A stretch of 64,000 bases of DNA from an uncultured Bacteroidales bacterium (GCA_905234655.1 CAJOJG010000008.1:1-64000), one strand, 5' to 3'; shown: positions 27,513 to 37,328, counted from the first letter of the stretch. Program-made: numbers and translations. Notes: generated from the sequence alone by a model not told the origin.

Positions 27513-30500
27513 ATGCAAACGACATTTCCAAATCCCCAGGGGCTTTACAATCCCGAAAACGAGCACGACGCCTGCGGCGTGGGCATGGTGGTCAATATCC
27601 ACGGCAACAAGTCGCACGAACTTGTTGACAATGCCCTCAAGGTCCTCGAAAACATGCGCCATCGCGGCGCGGAGGGCTCCGACGGAAAGACCGGCGACGG
27701 CGCGGGGATTTTGTTGCAGATTCCGCACGAGTTCATACTCCTGCAAGGAATCCCAGTGCCGGAAAAAGGCAAATACGGAACCGGACTCGTATTCCTGCCG
27801 GGGGACACGGCGCGACAAGACGCTATCCTGCAAGTGTTCATCGAGGAAATCGAGCGCGTCGGGCTGACGCTCATGCACCTGCGCACAGTCCCCGTCAACT
27901 CCGAATGCCTTGGCGACGGCGCACGAGAGACCGAGCCGGACATCAGGCAAATCTTCATCACCGGCATCTCCGACGACCGGCTCCCGGAGTTCGAGTCGAT
28001 GCTCTACCGAATCCGTAAACGCGTCGAAAACCGCATTAAGGACAACGACTTCTATATCGTCTCGCTCTCCAGCAAGTCGATTATTTTCAAAGGAATGTTG
28101 ACCTCCATGCAACTCCGCGAGTATTTCCTCGACCTCAATAACGAGTACTTCACGTCAGGTCTCGCTCTCGTCCATTCAAGGTTCTCGACAAACACATTCC
28201 CCGAGTGGAAACTCGCACAGCCATTCCGAATGTTGTGCCACAACGGCGAGATAAACACCATACGAGGCAACCGCAACTGGATGAAAGCCCGCGAGTCCGT
28301 ACTCTCGTCCGGCAAACTCGGCGACGTGAAGGACATCCGCCCTATTTGCACACCAGGAATGTCAGACTCAGCGTCATTGGACAACGTATTTGAATTTTTC
28401 GTGATGTCGGGCATGTCGCTGCCACACGCGATGTCGATCCTCGTCCCCGAATCCTTCAACGACAAGAACCCAATCAGCGACGAGTTGAAGGCTTTTTACG
28501 AGTACCACTCAATCCTCATGGAGCCGTGGGACGGGCCGGCGGCATTGTTGTTCAGCGACGGAAGGTTTGCGGGCGGAATGTTGGACAGAAACGGACTTAG
28601 GCCGTCGCGCTATGTCATCACAAACAACGACATGATGGTCGTAGCGTCAGAGACCGGCGTGATGGACTTCGAGCCGACGGCGATTAAGCAGAAAGGCCGC
28701 CTCCAGCCCGGCAAAATCATAATGATTGACACCCAGGAGGGCAAAATCTACTACGACGGCGACCTCAAGGCACAACTCGCCGCCGAGCATCCATATAAAA
28801 AGTGGCTTAACACGAACCGCATCCAGCTCGAAAACCTCAAGTCCGGGCGCAAAGTCGTGAACGCGGTAGACGATTTTGAGCGCAAACTCATCAACTTCGG
28901 CTACTCGACAGAGGACGTGGAGCGCACAATAATCCCAATGTGCACAAACGGCGCGGAGCCTGTGGCGGCTATGGGCAACGACACTCCATTAGCCGTAATC
29001 TCCGACCGTCCGCAGATTTTCTTCAACTATTTCCGCCAGCAGTTTGCGCAGGTCACAAACCCCGCCATCGACCCGATACGCGAGGAACTCGTCATGTCGC
29101 TCACGGAATATATCGGCTCGGTCGGCACAGACATATTGACCCCCGACGAGTCCAACTGCAAGATGGTGCGCCTACCTCACCCTGTCCTTAACAACACAAG
29201 GCTCGACATCCTCTGCAATATCCGTTACAAGGGCTTCAACACCACAAAACTCCCGCTCCTCTACGACCCGGCTAAGGGCGAGACCGCGCTTAAGAACGCA
29301 CTCGACGACCTTTGTAAGAAGGCAGAGGAATCCGTCGAGAATGGCATTAACTACATAATCCTCACCGACCGCGACCTTGACAAGTCAAAAGCCGTCATCC
29401 CGTCGCTCTTGGCAGTGTCGGCTGTCCACCATTACCTCATCAGCGTCGGCAAGCGTGTCCAGACCGCGCTCATCGTCGAGTCGGGCGAAATCCGCGAAGT
29501 CATGCACGCAGCATTGCTGTTGGGCTACGGCGCATCGGCAATATGCCCGTACATGACGTTTGCGGTAATCGACGACCTCGTTACACGCCACAAAATCCAG
29601 GAGGACTACGAGACCGCCGAGAAAAACTACATCAAAGCCGTCTGCAAAGGCTTGTTCAAGATAATGTCGAAGATGGGCATCTCCACAATCCGCTCGTACC
29701 GTGGCGCGAAGATTTTCGAGTCTATCGGATTGGGCGAGGACTTGCTGAGGACATATTTTGGAACGGAAACCTCCACAATCGGCGGCATAGGACTCCGCCA
29801 CATCGCCGCCGACGCAAAGGCTCTCCACGAACAGGCTTACGGGCCAGTGGACACGCCGGAGTTCCCTGGCAATCCCGGTCTGTTCTCCTTCCGCAAGGAC
29901 GGAATAACACACGCCTGGGCTCCCGAAACTATCGCAACTCTCCAAATTGCCACACGCACTGGCAGTTATGACAAATACAAGCAATTCACATCTCTCGTCG
30001 ACAACAAGCCGAAGCCGATTTTTATCCGTGACTTCATGGATTTCGAGACTGGCAAACGCGCCATCCCAGTTGACGAGGTAGAGCCGGTGGAAAACATCGT
30101 AAAGCACTTTGTCACAGGCGCAATGTCATTCGGCGCATTGTCCATAGAGGCGCACGAGGCTATCGCGCTGGCGATGAACCGGCTCGGCACGCGCTCGAAC
30201 ACCGGCGAGGGCGGCGAGGACAACAAACGCTACCATGAGACCGTCGACGGCGTTTCGTTGGCTTCAAAGACAAAACAAATCGCTTCCGGCCGTTTCGGTG
30301 TCACTGCCGAATACCTCGTCAACGGCGAGGAAATCCAAATCAAGGTCGCACAAGGCGCAAAACCCGGCGAGGGCGGTCAGTTGCCCGGCTTCAAGGTCAA
30401 CGAAATCATCGCAAAGACCCGCAACTCGATTCCTGGAATCTCGCTCATCTCGCCGCCGCCGCACCACGACATCTACTCCATCGAGGACTTGGCGCAGTTG

Positions 30501-32003
30501 ATTTTTGACCTCAAGAACATCAACCCCAAGGCCGCCGTCTCCGTAAAACTCGTCGCAGAATCCGGCGTAGGCACTATCGCCGCCGGTGTCGCAAAGGCAA
30601 AGGCGGACCTCATCGTCGTCTCCGGCGCGGAAGGCGGCACGGGAGCGTCACCAGCCTCATCTATGCGCTTTGCGGGCATAAGCCCCGAAATCGGACTTGC
30701 AGAAACCCAACAGACCCTCTCGCTCAACGGCCTGCGCGCCCAAGTCCGCCTTCAGACCGACGGTCAACTCAAGACTGGCCGCGATGTAATACTGATGGCG
30801 ATGCTCGGTGCGGACGAGTTTGCGTTCGGAACATTGCCGCTCATAGTCCTCGGCTGCGTCATGATGCGTAAGTGCAACACTAACAACTGTCCTGTGGGTG
30901 TCGCAACCCAAGACCCGGCGTTCCGCGAGAAGTTCCGTGGCAAGTCCGACTATGTCGTCAACTACTTCACATTCCTTGCCCAGGAAGTCCGCGAATACCT
31001 TGCGGCGATGGGATTCAAGAAACTCTCCGACATCATCGGCCGCACCGACCTCATCAAGATAAAGCCCACAGCCGACGGCAGCAAGGCCTCGACGCTCGAT
31101 TTCTCAAGGCTTTTGCACAAAATCGACGGCCAGTTGCACTGGGACGGACGCTCGTTTACCGAAGTCCAGGGTGTAAAGGACTTGACGATAATAGAAAGTT
31201 GCAAGGCCGCCATAGAGCAGGGGCGCGAAGTCCACTTGGACTACACTATTTGCAACACCGACCGCGCTTGTGGCACAATGCTTTCGGGCGTGATTGCTAA
31301 GAAATACGGCGAGGACGGACTTCCCGACGGCACAATAAATGTCAAGTTCAAAGGCTCCGCCGGTCAAAGTTTTGGCGCGTTCCTGACTAAGGGTGTCAAC
31401 TTCAGGCTCGAAGGCGAGACTAACGACTATTTTGGCAAAGGGCTTTCGGGCGGACGTATCTGCATACTGCCGCCATTGTCGAGCAACTTCGACGCGGAGA
31501 AGAACATAATCGCCGGCAACACTGGACTTTACGGCGCGACAAGCGGCGAGTGTTACATCAATGGTTGTGTCGGCGAGCGTTTTGGAGTAAGGAACTCCGG
31601 CGCGATAGCCGTCATCGAAGGCACTGGCGACCATTGTTGCGAGTACATGACAGGCGGACGTGTCGTCGTCCTCGGAAAGACCGGCAGGAACTTCGGCGCG
31701 GGAATGTCGGGCGGCGTGGCATACGTATGGGACCCGGACAGGACTTTCGACTATTTCTGCAACCCCGACATGGTGGAACTCTCCCTCGTGGAAGAAAACA
31801 CATACCGCAAGGAACTCCACGAACTCCTGCTCCGCCATTGGAGTTACACAGGCAGCAAGCTCGCCCGGGCCCTCCTCGACGACTGGAACCGTTCCGTCCA
31901 GGACTTCATACAAGTCGTCCCGATAGAGTACAAGAAAGTCCTCCACGAGGAACAACTCCAAAAACTCCGCAACAAAATCGCTGACATTCAGAGAGATTAT
32001 TAA
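27513..32003 (+). CDS. gltB: Glutamate synthase large subunit
   Basis: Makes glutamate from glutamine and 2-oxoglutarate with the small subunit. 1496 residues in the standard order: class II amidotransferase domain (about 20-420) with the nucleophile Cys21 in HDACGVG after a short propeptide; central domain; FMN-binding synthase domain (about 800-1200) including GAEGGTGASPASSM; the 3Fe-4S ligands in the stretch MMRKCNTNNCPVG; and a C-terminal beta-helix with repeated GxxxGG motifs (about 1230-1450). First gene of the gltB-gltD-asnB operon. A MITE-like repeat separates it from gltD. Confidence 0.98.
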   Translation: MQTTFPNPQGLYNPENEHDACGVGMVVNIHGNKSHELVDNALKVLENMRHRGAEGSDGKTGDGAGILLQIPHEFILLQGIPVPEKGKYGTGLVFLPGDTARQDAILQVFIEEIERVGLTLMHLRTVPVNSECLGDGARETEPDIRQIFITGISDDRLPEFESMLYRIRKRVENRIKDNDFYIVSLSSKSIIFKGMLTSMQLREYFLDLNNEYFTSGLALVHSRFSTNTFPEWKLAQPFRMLCHNGEINTIRGNRNWMKARESVLSSGKLGDVKDIRPICTPGMSDSASLDNVFEFFVMSGMSLPHAMSILVPESFNDKNPISDELKAFYEYHSILMEPWDGPAALLFSDGRFAGGMLDRNGLRPSRYVITNNDMMVVASETGVMDFEPTAIKQKGRLQPGKIIMIDTQEGKIYYDGDLKAQLAAEHPYKKWLNTNRIQLENLKSGRKVVNAVDDFERKLINFGYSTEDVERTIIPMCTNGAEPVAAMGNDTPLAVISDRPQIFFNYFRQQFAQVTNPAIDPIREELVMSLTEYIGSVGTDILTPDESNCKMVRLPHPVLNNTRLDILCNIRYKGFNTTKLPLLYDPAKGETALKNALDDLCKKAEESVENGINYIILTDRDLDKSKAVIPSLLAVSAVHHYLISVGKRVQTALIVESGEIREVMHAALLLGYGASAICPYMTFAVIDDLVTRHKIQEDYETAEKNYIKAVCKGLFKIMSKMGISTIRSYRGAKIFESIGLGEDLLRTYFGTETSTIGGIGLRHIAADAKALHEQAYGPVDTPEFPGNPGLFSFRKDGITHAWAPETIATLQIATRTGSYDKYKQFTSLVDNKPKPIFIRDFMDFETGKRAIPVDEVEPVENIVKHFVTGAMSFGALSIEAHEAIALAMNRLGTRSNTGEGGEDNKRYHETVDGVSLASKTKQIASGRFGVTAEYLVNGEEIQIKVAQGAKPGEGGQLPGFKVNEIIAKTRNSIPGISLISPPPHHDIYSIEDLAQLIFDLKNINPKAAVSVKLVAESGVGTIAAGVAKAKADLIVVSGAEGGTGASPASSMRFAGISPEIGLAETQQTLSLNGLRAQVRLQTDGQLKTGRDVILMAMLGADEFAFGTLPLIVLGCVMMRKCNTNNCPVGVATQDPAFREKFRGKSDYVVNYFTFLAQEVREYLAAMGFKKLSDIIGRTDLIKIKPTADGSKASTLDFSRLLHKIDGQLHWDGRSFTEVQGVKDLTIIESCKAAIEQGREVHLDYTICNTDRACGTMLSGVIAKKYGEDGLPDGTINVKFKGSAGQSFGAFLTKGVNFRLEGETNDYFGKGLSGGRICILPPLSSNFDAEKNIIAGNTGLYGATSGECYINGCVGERFGVRNSGAIAVIEGTGDHCCEYMTGGRVVVLGKTGRNFGAGMSGGVAYVWDPDRTFDYFCNPDMVELSLVEENTYRKELHELLLRHWSYTGSKLARALLDDWNRSVQDFIQVVPIEYKKVLHEEQLQKLRNKIADIQRDY

Positions 32004-32008
32004 CATAC

Positions 32009-32185
32009 AATGCATAATTCATAATGCATAATTCATAATTGGGCGTCCGCATGATGAAATTAAAAAGCGGCTACCGAACAATGCTTGAATTATCAATTAC
32101 GAAATTTTCGACCGCCGGATGGCAATTATGAAATCTTGCGGCCGCCGGATGGCAATTATGAATTATGCATTATGAATTATGAATT
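32009..32185. repeat. MITE-like element between gltB and gltD
   Basis: Terminal inverted repeats of 32 bp (32009-32040 and 32154-32185) match at 31 of 32 positions; they are built from ATAATTCATAATGC units. Between them lies a tandem direct repeat with 30-bp period, GCCGCCGGATGGCAATTATG-like, at 32110-32132 and 32140-32162. The element has no gene of its own. It provides an in-frame but implausible N-terminal extension to gltD. Confidence 0.75.
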
Positions 32186-32195
32186 AAGAAAAATC

Positions 32196-33536
32196 ATGGG
32201 AATACCGAGAGCATTTTTGACTGTTCCACGTAAGGACGCCGGGCATAGGCCGGTGGAGGAGCGCATACACGACTTCTCCGAGATGGAACAGACCCTAAAT
32301 ACAAAAGACCGCCAGGCACAGGCGTCAAGGTGCATGGATTGTGGCGTGCCGTTCTGCCACTGGGCGTGTCCCCTTGGCAACAAGCAGCCCGAATGGAACG
32401 ACGCACTCTGCAAGGGCGACTGGGAACTTGCATACAAACTCCTGAGCAAGACAAACGACTTCCCCGAGTTCACGGGAAGGATTTGTCCGGCGTTGTGCGA
32501 GAAGTCATGCGTCCTTAACCTCACAATGGGCGAGGCCGTGACATGCCGCGAGAACGAGTGCGCAATCATTGAACGCGCTTTCCAGGAGAGTTACATCGTC
32601 CCCGACAAGAACATCCGCCGCAACGGAAAGAAAGTACTCGTCATCGGCGCAGGCCCGGCAGGTCTCGCCGCTGCAAACCAGTTGAACCACAAAGGCTTCC
32701 TCGTCACAGTCTACGAGAAGAACGAGGCGGCTGGCGGATTGGTAAGGTTTGGAATCCCAAATTTCAAACTGTCCAAGAGCGTCATCGACCGCAGAATCCG
32801 GCTCATGACGGAAGAAGGCATCGTCTTCGAGTACAACAAGACCGTCGACTACGCCCAATTGCCTGAAGGCTACGACGCTTACGTCATCGCCACCGGCACG
32901 CCACAAGCCCGCGACCTGAAAGTCGAAGGCCGCGAACTTAAAGGCGTATATTTTGCGCTCGAAATGTTGAGCCAGCAGAACCGAATCCTCGCCGGCGTGT
33001 CATACCCGCCCGACGAACTTGTCACCGCCAAAAACAAGCGCGTCCTCGTCATCGGCGGCGGCGACACCGGCAGCGACTGCATCGGCACGTCTCACCGTCA
33101 AGGCGCATTGTCGGTAACTCAAATCGAGATAATGCCAAAGCCGCCCGAGGGTCATAACCCCGCCACGCCTTGGCCTTATTGGCCTCAAATCCTCAAGACG
33201 ACAACATCGCACGAGGAGGGCTGCGACCGCCGTTGGCTGTTGAACACAAACCGTTTCATCGGCAAAGACGGCGTATTGACCGGGGCGGAAGTCGAGGAAG
33301 TAGAATGGATTCCAAACCCCGACGGCGGCCGTCCGACGATGAATCCGACCGGAAAGAAGGAGATAATCGAATGTGACATGGCGCTCCTCGCGATGGGATT
33401 CCTCAAGCAGCAACTGCCCGAACTGCCCGAAAATGTGTTCGTAGCAGGCGACGCAGCCTCCGGCGCATCCCTCGTCGTCCGCGCAATCGCCTCCGGCCGC
33501 GATGTCGCCAACAAAGTTGAAAAGTTTTTAAAATAA
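32196..33536 (+). CDS. gltD: Glutamate synthase small subunit
   Basis: FAD- and Fe-S-containing subunit that passes electrons from NAD(P)H to GltB. 446 residues from the ATG at 32196 (MGIPRAFLTVPRKDAGHRP), the family's normal start. An upstream ATG at 32085 would add 37 residues translated from the repeat element and is rejected. The N-terminal domain has the two Fe-S cysteine clusters (CMDCGVPFCHWACP and CPALCEKSC). FAD binding is at VLVIGAGPAGLAAA and NADPH binding at VLVIGGGDTGSD. Complete and normal length. Confidence 0.97.
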   Translation: MGIPRAFLTVPRKDAGHRPVEERIHDFSEMEQTLNTKDRQAQASRCMDCGVPFCHWACPLGNKQPEWNDALCKGDWELAYKLLSKTNDFPEFTGRICPALCEKSCVLNLTMGEAVTCRENECAIIERAFQESYIVPDKNIRRNGKKVLVIGAGPAGLAAANQLNHKGFLVTVYEKNEAAGGLVRFGIPNFKLSKSVIDRRIRLMTEEGIVFEYNKTVDYAQLPEGYDAYVIATGTPQARDLKVEGRELKGVYFALEMLSQQNRILAGVSYPPDELVTAKNKRVLVIGGGDTGSDCIGTSHRQGALSVTQIEIMPKPPEGHNPATPWPYWPQILKTTTSHEEGCDRRWLLNTNRFIGKDGVLTGAEVEEVEWIPNPDGGRPTMNPTGKKEIIECDMALLAMGFLKQQLPELPENVFVAGDAASGASLVVRAIASGRDVANKVEKFLK

Positions 33537-33541
33537 GAATT

Positions 33542-35206
33542 ATGTGTGGAATTGTTGGAATATTCAATATAAAGTCGCAGCCTGAGAAACTTAGGCAGCG
33601 CGCCCTGTCCCAATCGAGCAAAATCCGTCACCGTGGACCCGATTGGTCAGGAATCTACGTCGGCAAGACGGCTATCCTGGCGCATGAAAGGCTCTCTATC
33701 GTGGACCCGCAGTCGGGCAGCCAGCCACTGAAGACGAAGGAGGGCGACGTGATTTTGGCTGTGAACGGTGAAATATATAACCACCGCGAAATCCGTCAGC
33801 AGTTCGAGGGCAAATACGAGTTCCAGACCGGCTCGGACTGTGAGGTAATACTCGCACTCTACAAACAGAAGGGCATCGACTTCTTGGAAGATTTGTCGGG
33901 AATCTTTGCATTCGCGCTCTACGACGAGGCGGCGGACGAGTACCTGATTGCCCGCGACCCGGTTGGCGTGATACCTCTCTACATCGGCCACGACACGGAC
34001 GGTCATCTGTGCGTCGCGTCGGAGTTGAAGGCGTTGGAAGGCTTTTGCGCCGAGTACGAGGTCTTCCTGCCCGGTCACTACTATTCGAGCCGCACTGGGA
34101 AGATGGAACGGTGGTACAAGCGCGACTGGAAGGATTATGACGCTGTTAAGGACAGCCAAATCAACGGCGAGGACATCCGGCAGGCCCTCATGTCCGCCGT
34201 CCAACGCCAACTGATGAGCGACGTGCCATACGGCGTGCTGCTCTCCGGCGGTTTGGACTCGTCGATTGTCAGTGCCATTGCCAAGAAATTCGCCGCAAAG
34301 CGTATTGAGACCGATAGCAAGCATGATGCCTGGTGGCCACAGTTGCACTCTTTTGCGGTTGGGCTTAAGGATTCGCCCGACCTCGCCGCAGCGCGTAAGG
34401 TCGCCGAGTATATCGGCACTGTCCACCATGAAATAAACTACACAATCCAGGAAGGCCTCGACGCAATCCGCGATGTGATTTATTATATTGAGACATACGA
34501 CGTTACGACCGTCAGGGCAAGCACTCCGATGTACCTCTTGGCGCGTGTCATAAAGAGCATGGGCATTAAGATGGTATTGTCGGGCGAGGGCGCGGACGAG
34601 ATTTTCGGCGGCTACTTGTACTTCCACAAGGCTCCCGACGCTAAGGCGTTCCACGAGGAGACCGTCCGCAAACTTTCCAAGCTCTACCTCTACGACTGTC
34701 TCCGCGCCAACAAGTCGCTCGCCGCATGGGGCGTCGAAGGGCGTGTGCCGTTCTTGGACAAGGAGTTCCTCGATGTCGCCATGCGCCTCGACCCCGAAAA
34801 GAAGATGGCGACGGACGGCAAGATTGAGAAGCACATCCTCCGCAAGGCGTTTGAGGACATGTTGCCCGAGAGCGTGTGCTGGCGTCAGAAGGAGCAATTC
34901 TCGGACGGCGTGGGCTACGGCTGGATCGACACGTTGAAGAAGATAACGTCGGAGGCGGTTTCTGACGAGATGATGGCCCACGTCAAGGAGCGTTTCCCGG
35001 TCAACCCGCCGATGAACAAGGAGGAGTACTATTACAGGTCTATTTTTGAGGAGCATTTCCCGTCGCGCTCCGCCGCCTTGACCGTGCCAAGTATCCCGTC
35101 AGTGGCTTGCAGCACCGCCGAGGCCCTCGCCTGGGACGCTTCCTTCCGCAAACTCAACGACCCCTCCGGCCGCGCCGTCAGCGGTGTCCACCAAAAAGGA
35201 TATTGA
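33542..35206 (+). CDS. asnB: Asparagine synthase B (glutamine-hydrolysing)
   Basis: ATP-dependent conversion of aspartate to asparagine with glutamine as nitrogen donor. 554 residues. Cys2 in MCGIVG is the glutaminase nucleophile; RHRGPD and the class II amidotransferase fold cover about 1-200. The synthetase domain (about 205-540) has the SGGLDSSI pyrophosphate loop and LSGEGADEIFGGY. It lies 5 nt after gltD, so gltB, gltD and asnB form one nitrogen-assimilation operon, ended by the hairpin at 35232-35276. Confidence 0.97.
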   Translation: MCGIVGIFNIKSQPEKLRQRALSQSSKIRHRGPDWSGIYVGKTAILAHERLSIVDPQSGSQPLKTKEGDVILAVNGEIYNHREIRQQFEGKYEFQTGSDCEVILALYKQKGIDFLEDLSGIFAFALYDEAADEYLIARDPVGVIPLYIGHDTDGHLCVASELKALEGFCAEYEVFLPGHYYSSRTGKMERWYKRDWKDYDAVKDSQINGEDIRQALMSAVQRQLMSDVPYGVLLSGGLDSSIVSAIAKKFAAKRIETDSKHDAWWPQLHSFAVGLKDSPDLAAARKVAEYIGTVHHEINYTIQEGLDAIRDVIYYIETYDVTTVRASTPMYLLARVIKSMGIKMVLSGEGADEIFGGYLYFHKAPDAKAFHEETVRKLSKLYLYDCLRANKSLAAWGVEGRVPFLDKEFLDVAMRLDPEKKMATDGKIEKHILRKAFEDMLPESVCWRQKEQFSDGVGYGWIDTLKKITSEAVSDEMMAHVKERFPVNPPMNKEEYYYRSIFEEHFPSRSAALTVPSIPSVACSTAEALAWDASFRKLNDPSGRAVSGVHQKGY

Positions 35207-35231
35207 TGTTTTTTTGTATAGCAGCAAGAAG

Positions 35232-35276
35232 GAAAGGCCATCCGGCAGAACGCAAGTTTCTAATGGATGGCCTTTC
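35232..35276. terminator. Bidirectional hairpin between convergent asnB and the Sel1 gene
   Basis: Perfect 12-bp stem: GAAAGGCCATCC (35232-35243) with GGATGGCCTTTC (35265-35276). No T run directly follows on the plus side; a G9 tract starts at 35285. Confidence 0.65.
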
Positions 35277-35301
35277 TGAATGTTGGGGGGGGGCGGTATT
35301 A

Positions 35302-36726
35302 CTATTTCTTTTTTCCAAGTGGTGCATCGGACACAATCGTCAAAACAAGGTCGTGGCTTTCTTCGGAAATAACAACGTCCAATATGGCTTTTGCCTTGGC
35401 TGCCTCGCTACTCTCAATTTGTATACTAATTGTAGCACCTAACAATTGCGAAAGAATCTGTTTGTTGGAACGCAATATTTTGTCGTCAAAACGAGAAGGT
35501 ATGTTGCTTTTGGTGAAAAAATCAAGGCTTCCTTTCTTGACTGTAATTTTGCTGATGTTAAATGGTGTTTTATTTACTAATACAACGTCGTCTTGCAGTT
35601 TCAGTTTATATGGGACAATGCGCGAAATATTATACACAGTGGCGGTTTTGGCATCAAGTTCTGCAAGGGCTTTCTTGGCTTGTTCATAACCCTGATTAGC
35701 CGACTGCTGATACCATTCCTTTGCTTTTTCAATATCTTTTTGACAGCCCAATCCATATTCGTATAAAATGCCGACCAAAAATTGCGCCTGATCATGCCCT
35801 TGCGCTGCGCTTTTCAGTGCCCATTTCATAGCGTTGTCATAATCTTTTGCCACACCCTCTCCATTGTAATATCGTACTGCCAAATTATATTGTGCGTTTG
35901 AATTTCCCTGTTCGGCAGCTTTCGTAAATAACTTCAATCCTTCTTGTTCATTTTTTTCTACGCCATCACCTTGGAAGTAACATATAGCCAACTTGTTTTG
36001 GGCAGGTGCATATCCTTGTACCGCTGATTTTTTGAACCAGAATATGGCTTGTTGCAAATCTTTTTTAATACCGTAGCCTTCATCGTAGCATCTTCCCAAC
36101 ATGTATTGTCCCTCGGCATTGCCCCATTCAGCTGCAATCTTGAAACACTTAACTGCCTGTTGTCTTCTGTCGTAACTTTTACCTTGCGAGTAATTATAGC
36201 CTAAATCGACCATCTTTTTTCCGTCCTTACTTTGCATTGCAGCAGCGAAGGCTTCTCCGTTGACACAACGATCATCGCCATTGTCTTTGCCTTTCCTGTA
36301 CCATTTCAACGCCTCTGTGTAATTTTTCATTTGCACATAGCACTCTCCCAACTGGAAGTTGGCATCGTAGCCTTGAGCGGCAGCCTTCTTATACCATACC
36401 AACGCCTGTTGCACATTTTCCTTTACGCCCGTTCCATACTGGTTGCACATTCCAAAACCGAATTGTGCATCGGCATTACCGAGTTCTGCTGCCGCTTTAT
36501 AGCATTTGGCCATTTCTTCTAATTTATTTATTTCGGCGCAATCCAATGCCATCATAAGCAACGCATCGGCATCCTTGTCTTGCTTGGCTTTGGCGAATTG
36601 CGCCTCAAAATCACCTGCATCCCAAGAATTTCCCTCGTGAACCGTGGCCGTTACAACAGGTGCTTGTCCCAGCACGTTCACCACTGCCATTACCATCATC
36701 ACCAATACGATTGCAAACTTTTTCAT
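35302..36726 (-). CDS. Secreted Sel1-like repeat protein
   Basis: 474 residues. Signal peptide of about 20 residues (ending NVLGQ). From about residue 80 to 350 there are roughly seven Sel1-like repeats of about 36 residues (pattern AAEWGNAEGQYMLGRCYDEG, then KDLQQAIFWFKKSA). These helical solenoids mediate protein-protein contacts. The last 110 residues are beta-rich and unrecognised. Codon use is clearly more AT-rich than in neighbouring operons, suggesting transfer. Unusually for this group, the ATG is preceded by a strong Shine-Dalgarno (AAGGAGG), and the transcript has a structured leader of about 260 nt. Confidence 0.85.
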   Translation of the reverse strand: MKKFAIVLVMMVMAVVNVLGQAPVVTATVHEGNSWDAGDFEAQFAKAKQDKDADALLMMALDCAEINKLEEMAKCYKAAAELGNADAQFGFGMCNQYGTGVKENVQQALVWYKKAAAQGYDANFQLGECYVQMKNYTEALKWYRKGKDNGDDRCVNGEAFAAAMQSKDGKKMVDLGYNYSQGKSYDRRQQAVKCFKIAAEWGNAEGQYMLGRCYDEGYGIKKDLQQAIFWFKKSAVQGYAPAQNKLAICYFQGDGVEKNEQEGLKLFTKAAEQGNSNAQYNLAVRYYNGEGVAKDYDNAMKWALKSAAQGHDQAQFLVGILYEYGLGCQKDIEKAKEWYQQSANQGYEQAKKALAELDAKTATVYNISRIVPYKLKLQDDVVLVNKTPFNISKITVKKGSLDFFTKSNIPSRFDDKILRSNKQILSQLLGATISIQIESSEAAKAKAILDVVISEESHDLVLTIVSDAPLGKKK

Positions 36727-36784
36727 AGTACTTTCCTCCTTGTTTTGACACCGCCCTCATCAAAAAGCTATGAAAACAAAATCA

Positions 36785-36937
36785 GCGTAAACCGTATCAT
36801 AACTTTTTTCTGTTGAGGTTCTGGACTACCTGGGTTAGTAATAAAGTACGATACGGTTCACGCCAATGGTATTTAAGCGTGAACCTACCGCGCTGTTCTA
36901 TACTAACCCTTGAAATTGTCCAGATTTCAACAGAAAA
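36785..36937 (-). ncRNA. Structured leader RNA with competing stems (candidate cis-regulatory RNA)
   Basis: Read on the minus strand, nested stems form one long hairpin: 36937-36927 with 36816-36806 (11 bp), 36924-36918 with 36826-36820 (7 bp), 36909-36901 with 36840-36832 (9 bp), 36885-36877 with 36863-36855 (9 bp). The segment 36863-36850 can instead pair with 36798-36785 over 14 bp with one mismatch, as a pseudoknot or an alternative fold. It lies between a consensus promoter and the Sel1 gene's start. No known riboswitch class recognised. Confidence 0.5.
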
Positions 36938-36995
36938 GAATCAGGCGTTGAGATTAATATTTATGTTAGCTATACACGTGGATTGCTCCACGGCG

Positions 36996-37027
36996 CAAAT
37001 ATAGAACTATCTTGTTTCGTTTCCAAA
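36996..37027 (-). promoter_or_regulatory. Consensus promoter of the Sel1 gene leader
   Basis: Minus strand: TTTG (37027-37024), 20-bp spacer, TATATTTG (37003-36996). Predicted start near 36989, leaving a 5' leader of about 260 nt before the ATG at 36726. The rest of the gene-free stretch 36727-37122 (37028-37122) shows nothing further. Confidence 0.7.
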
Positions 37028-37122
37028 CTTTTTTAGGTTTTTTAGGAAAATAGTCAACCTCCTGTTGCGTCTTTGTGCGCCAAAATAAGGCTGTGAGTAT
37101 TTCTGCGAATAACTGTTACGAT

Positions 37123-37323
37123 TCATGCGCTCGACAATGGCAAAATATCGAACATTGCCCTCACATCGTAATCGTCACCATTGAACCAAATTACATCCTT
37201 CTCACCAGCGAAAAGTTGCTGAAGAACCGTAGATTTTCCTGTTTGGCGAGCACCAACAATGATGATTGCCTTGCCCTTACCACATTGATTTCGAATTATA
37301 TTCGCTAACTCTCTGTTTATCAT
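37123..37323 (-). pseudogene. Truncated AAA-family ATPase (DUF4143-type)
   Basis: Only the first 66 residues remain. The N-terminus MINRELANIIRNQCGKGKAI is followed by the P-loop VGARQTGKSTVLQQL and WFNGDDYDVR, matching the ATP-binding proteins that normally run to about 380 residues and end in DUF4143. The frame stops after ILPLSSA, before Walker B. A promoter with palindromic repeats lies directly upstream and looks intact. Non-functional as an ATPase. Confidence 0.75.
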
Positions 37324-37328
37324 GGTTT

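Noticed and set aside
32085..32195. N-terminal extension of gltD
   Set aside because: The 37 added residues come from the repeat element and the family's normal start is at 32196.
33647..35056. 469-codon minus-strand frame opposite asnB
   Set aside because: It lies fully within asnB and has no motif; its length follows from codon bias.
35285..35293. G9 homopolymer as a phase-variation tract
   Set aside because: It lies between the asnB/Sel1 hairpin and the Sel1 stop codon, outside both coding regions and away from promoters, so slippage would have no obvious effect.
36806..36937. Invertible promoter or integron attC site instead of a leader RNA
   Set aside because: The arms are interrupted and no -7 box lies between them; the attC core sequences are missing; and the element sits inside a predicted transcript, so RNA structure is the better reading.
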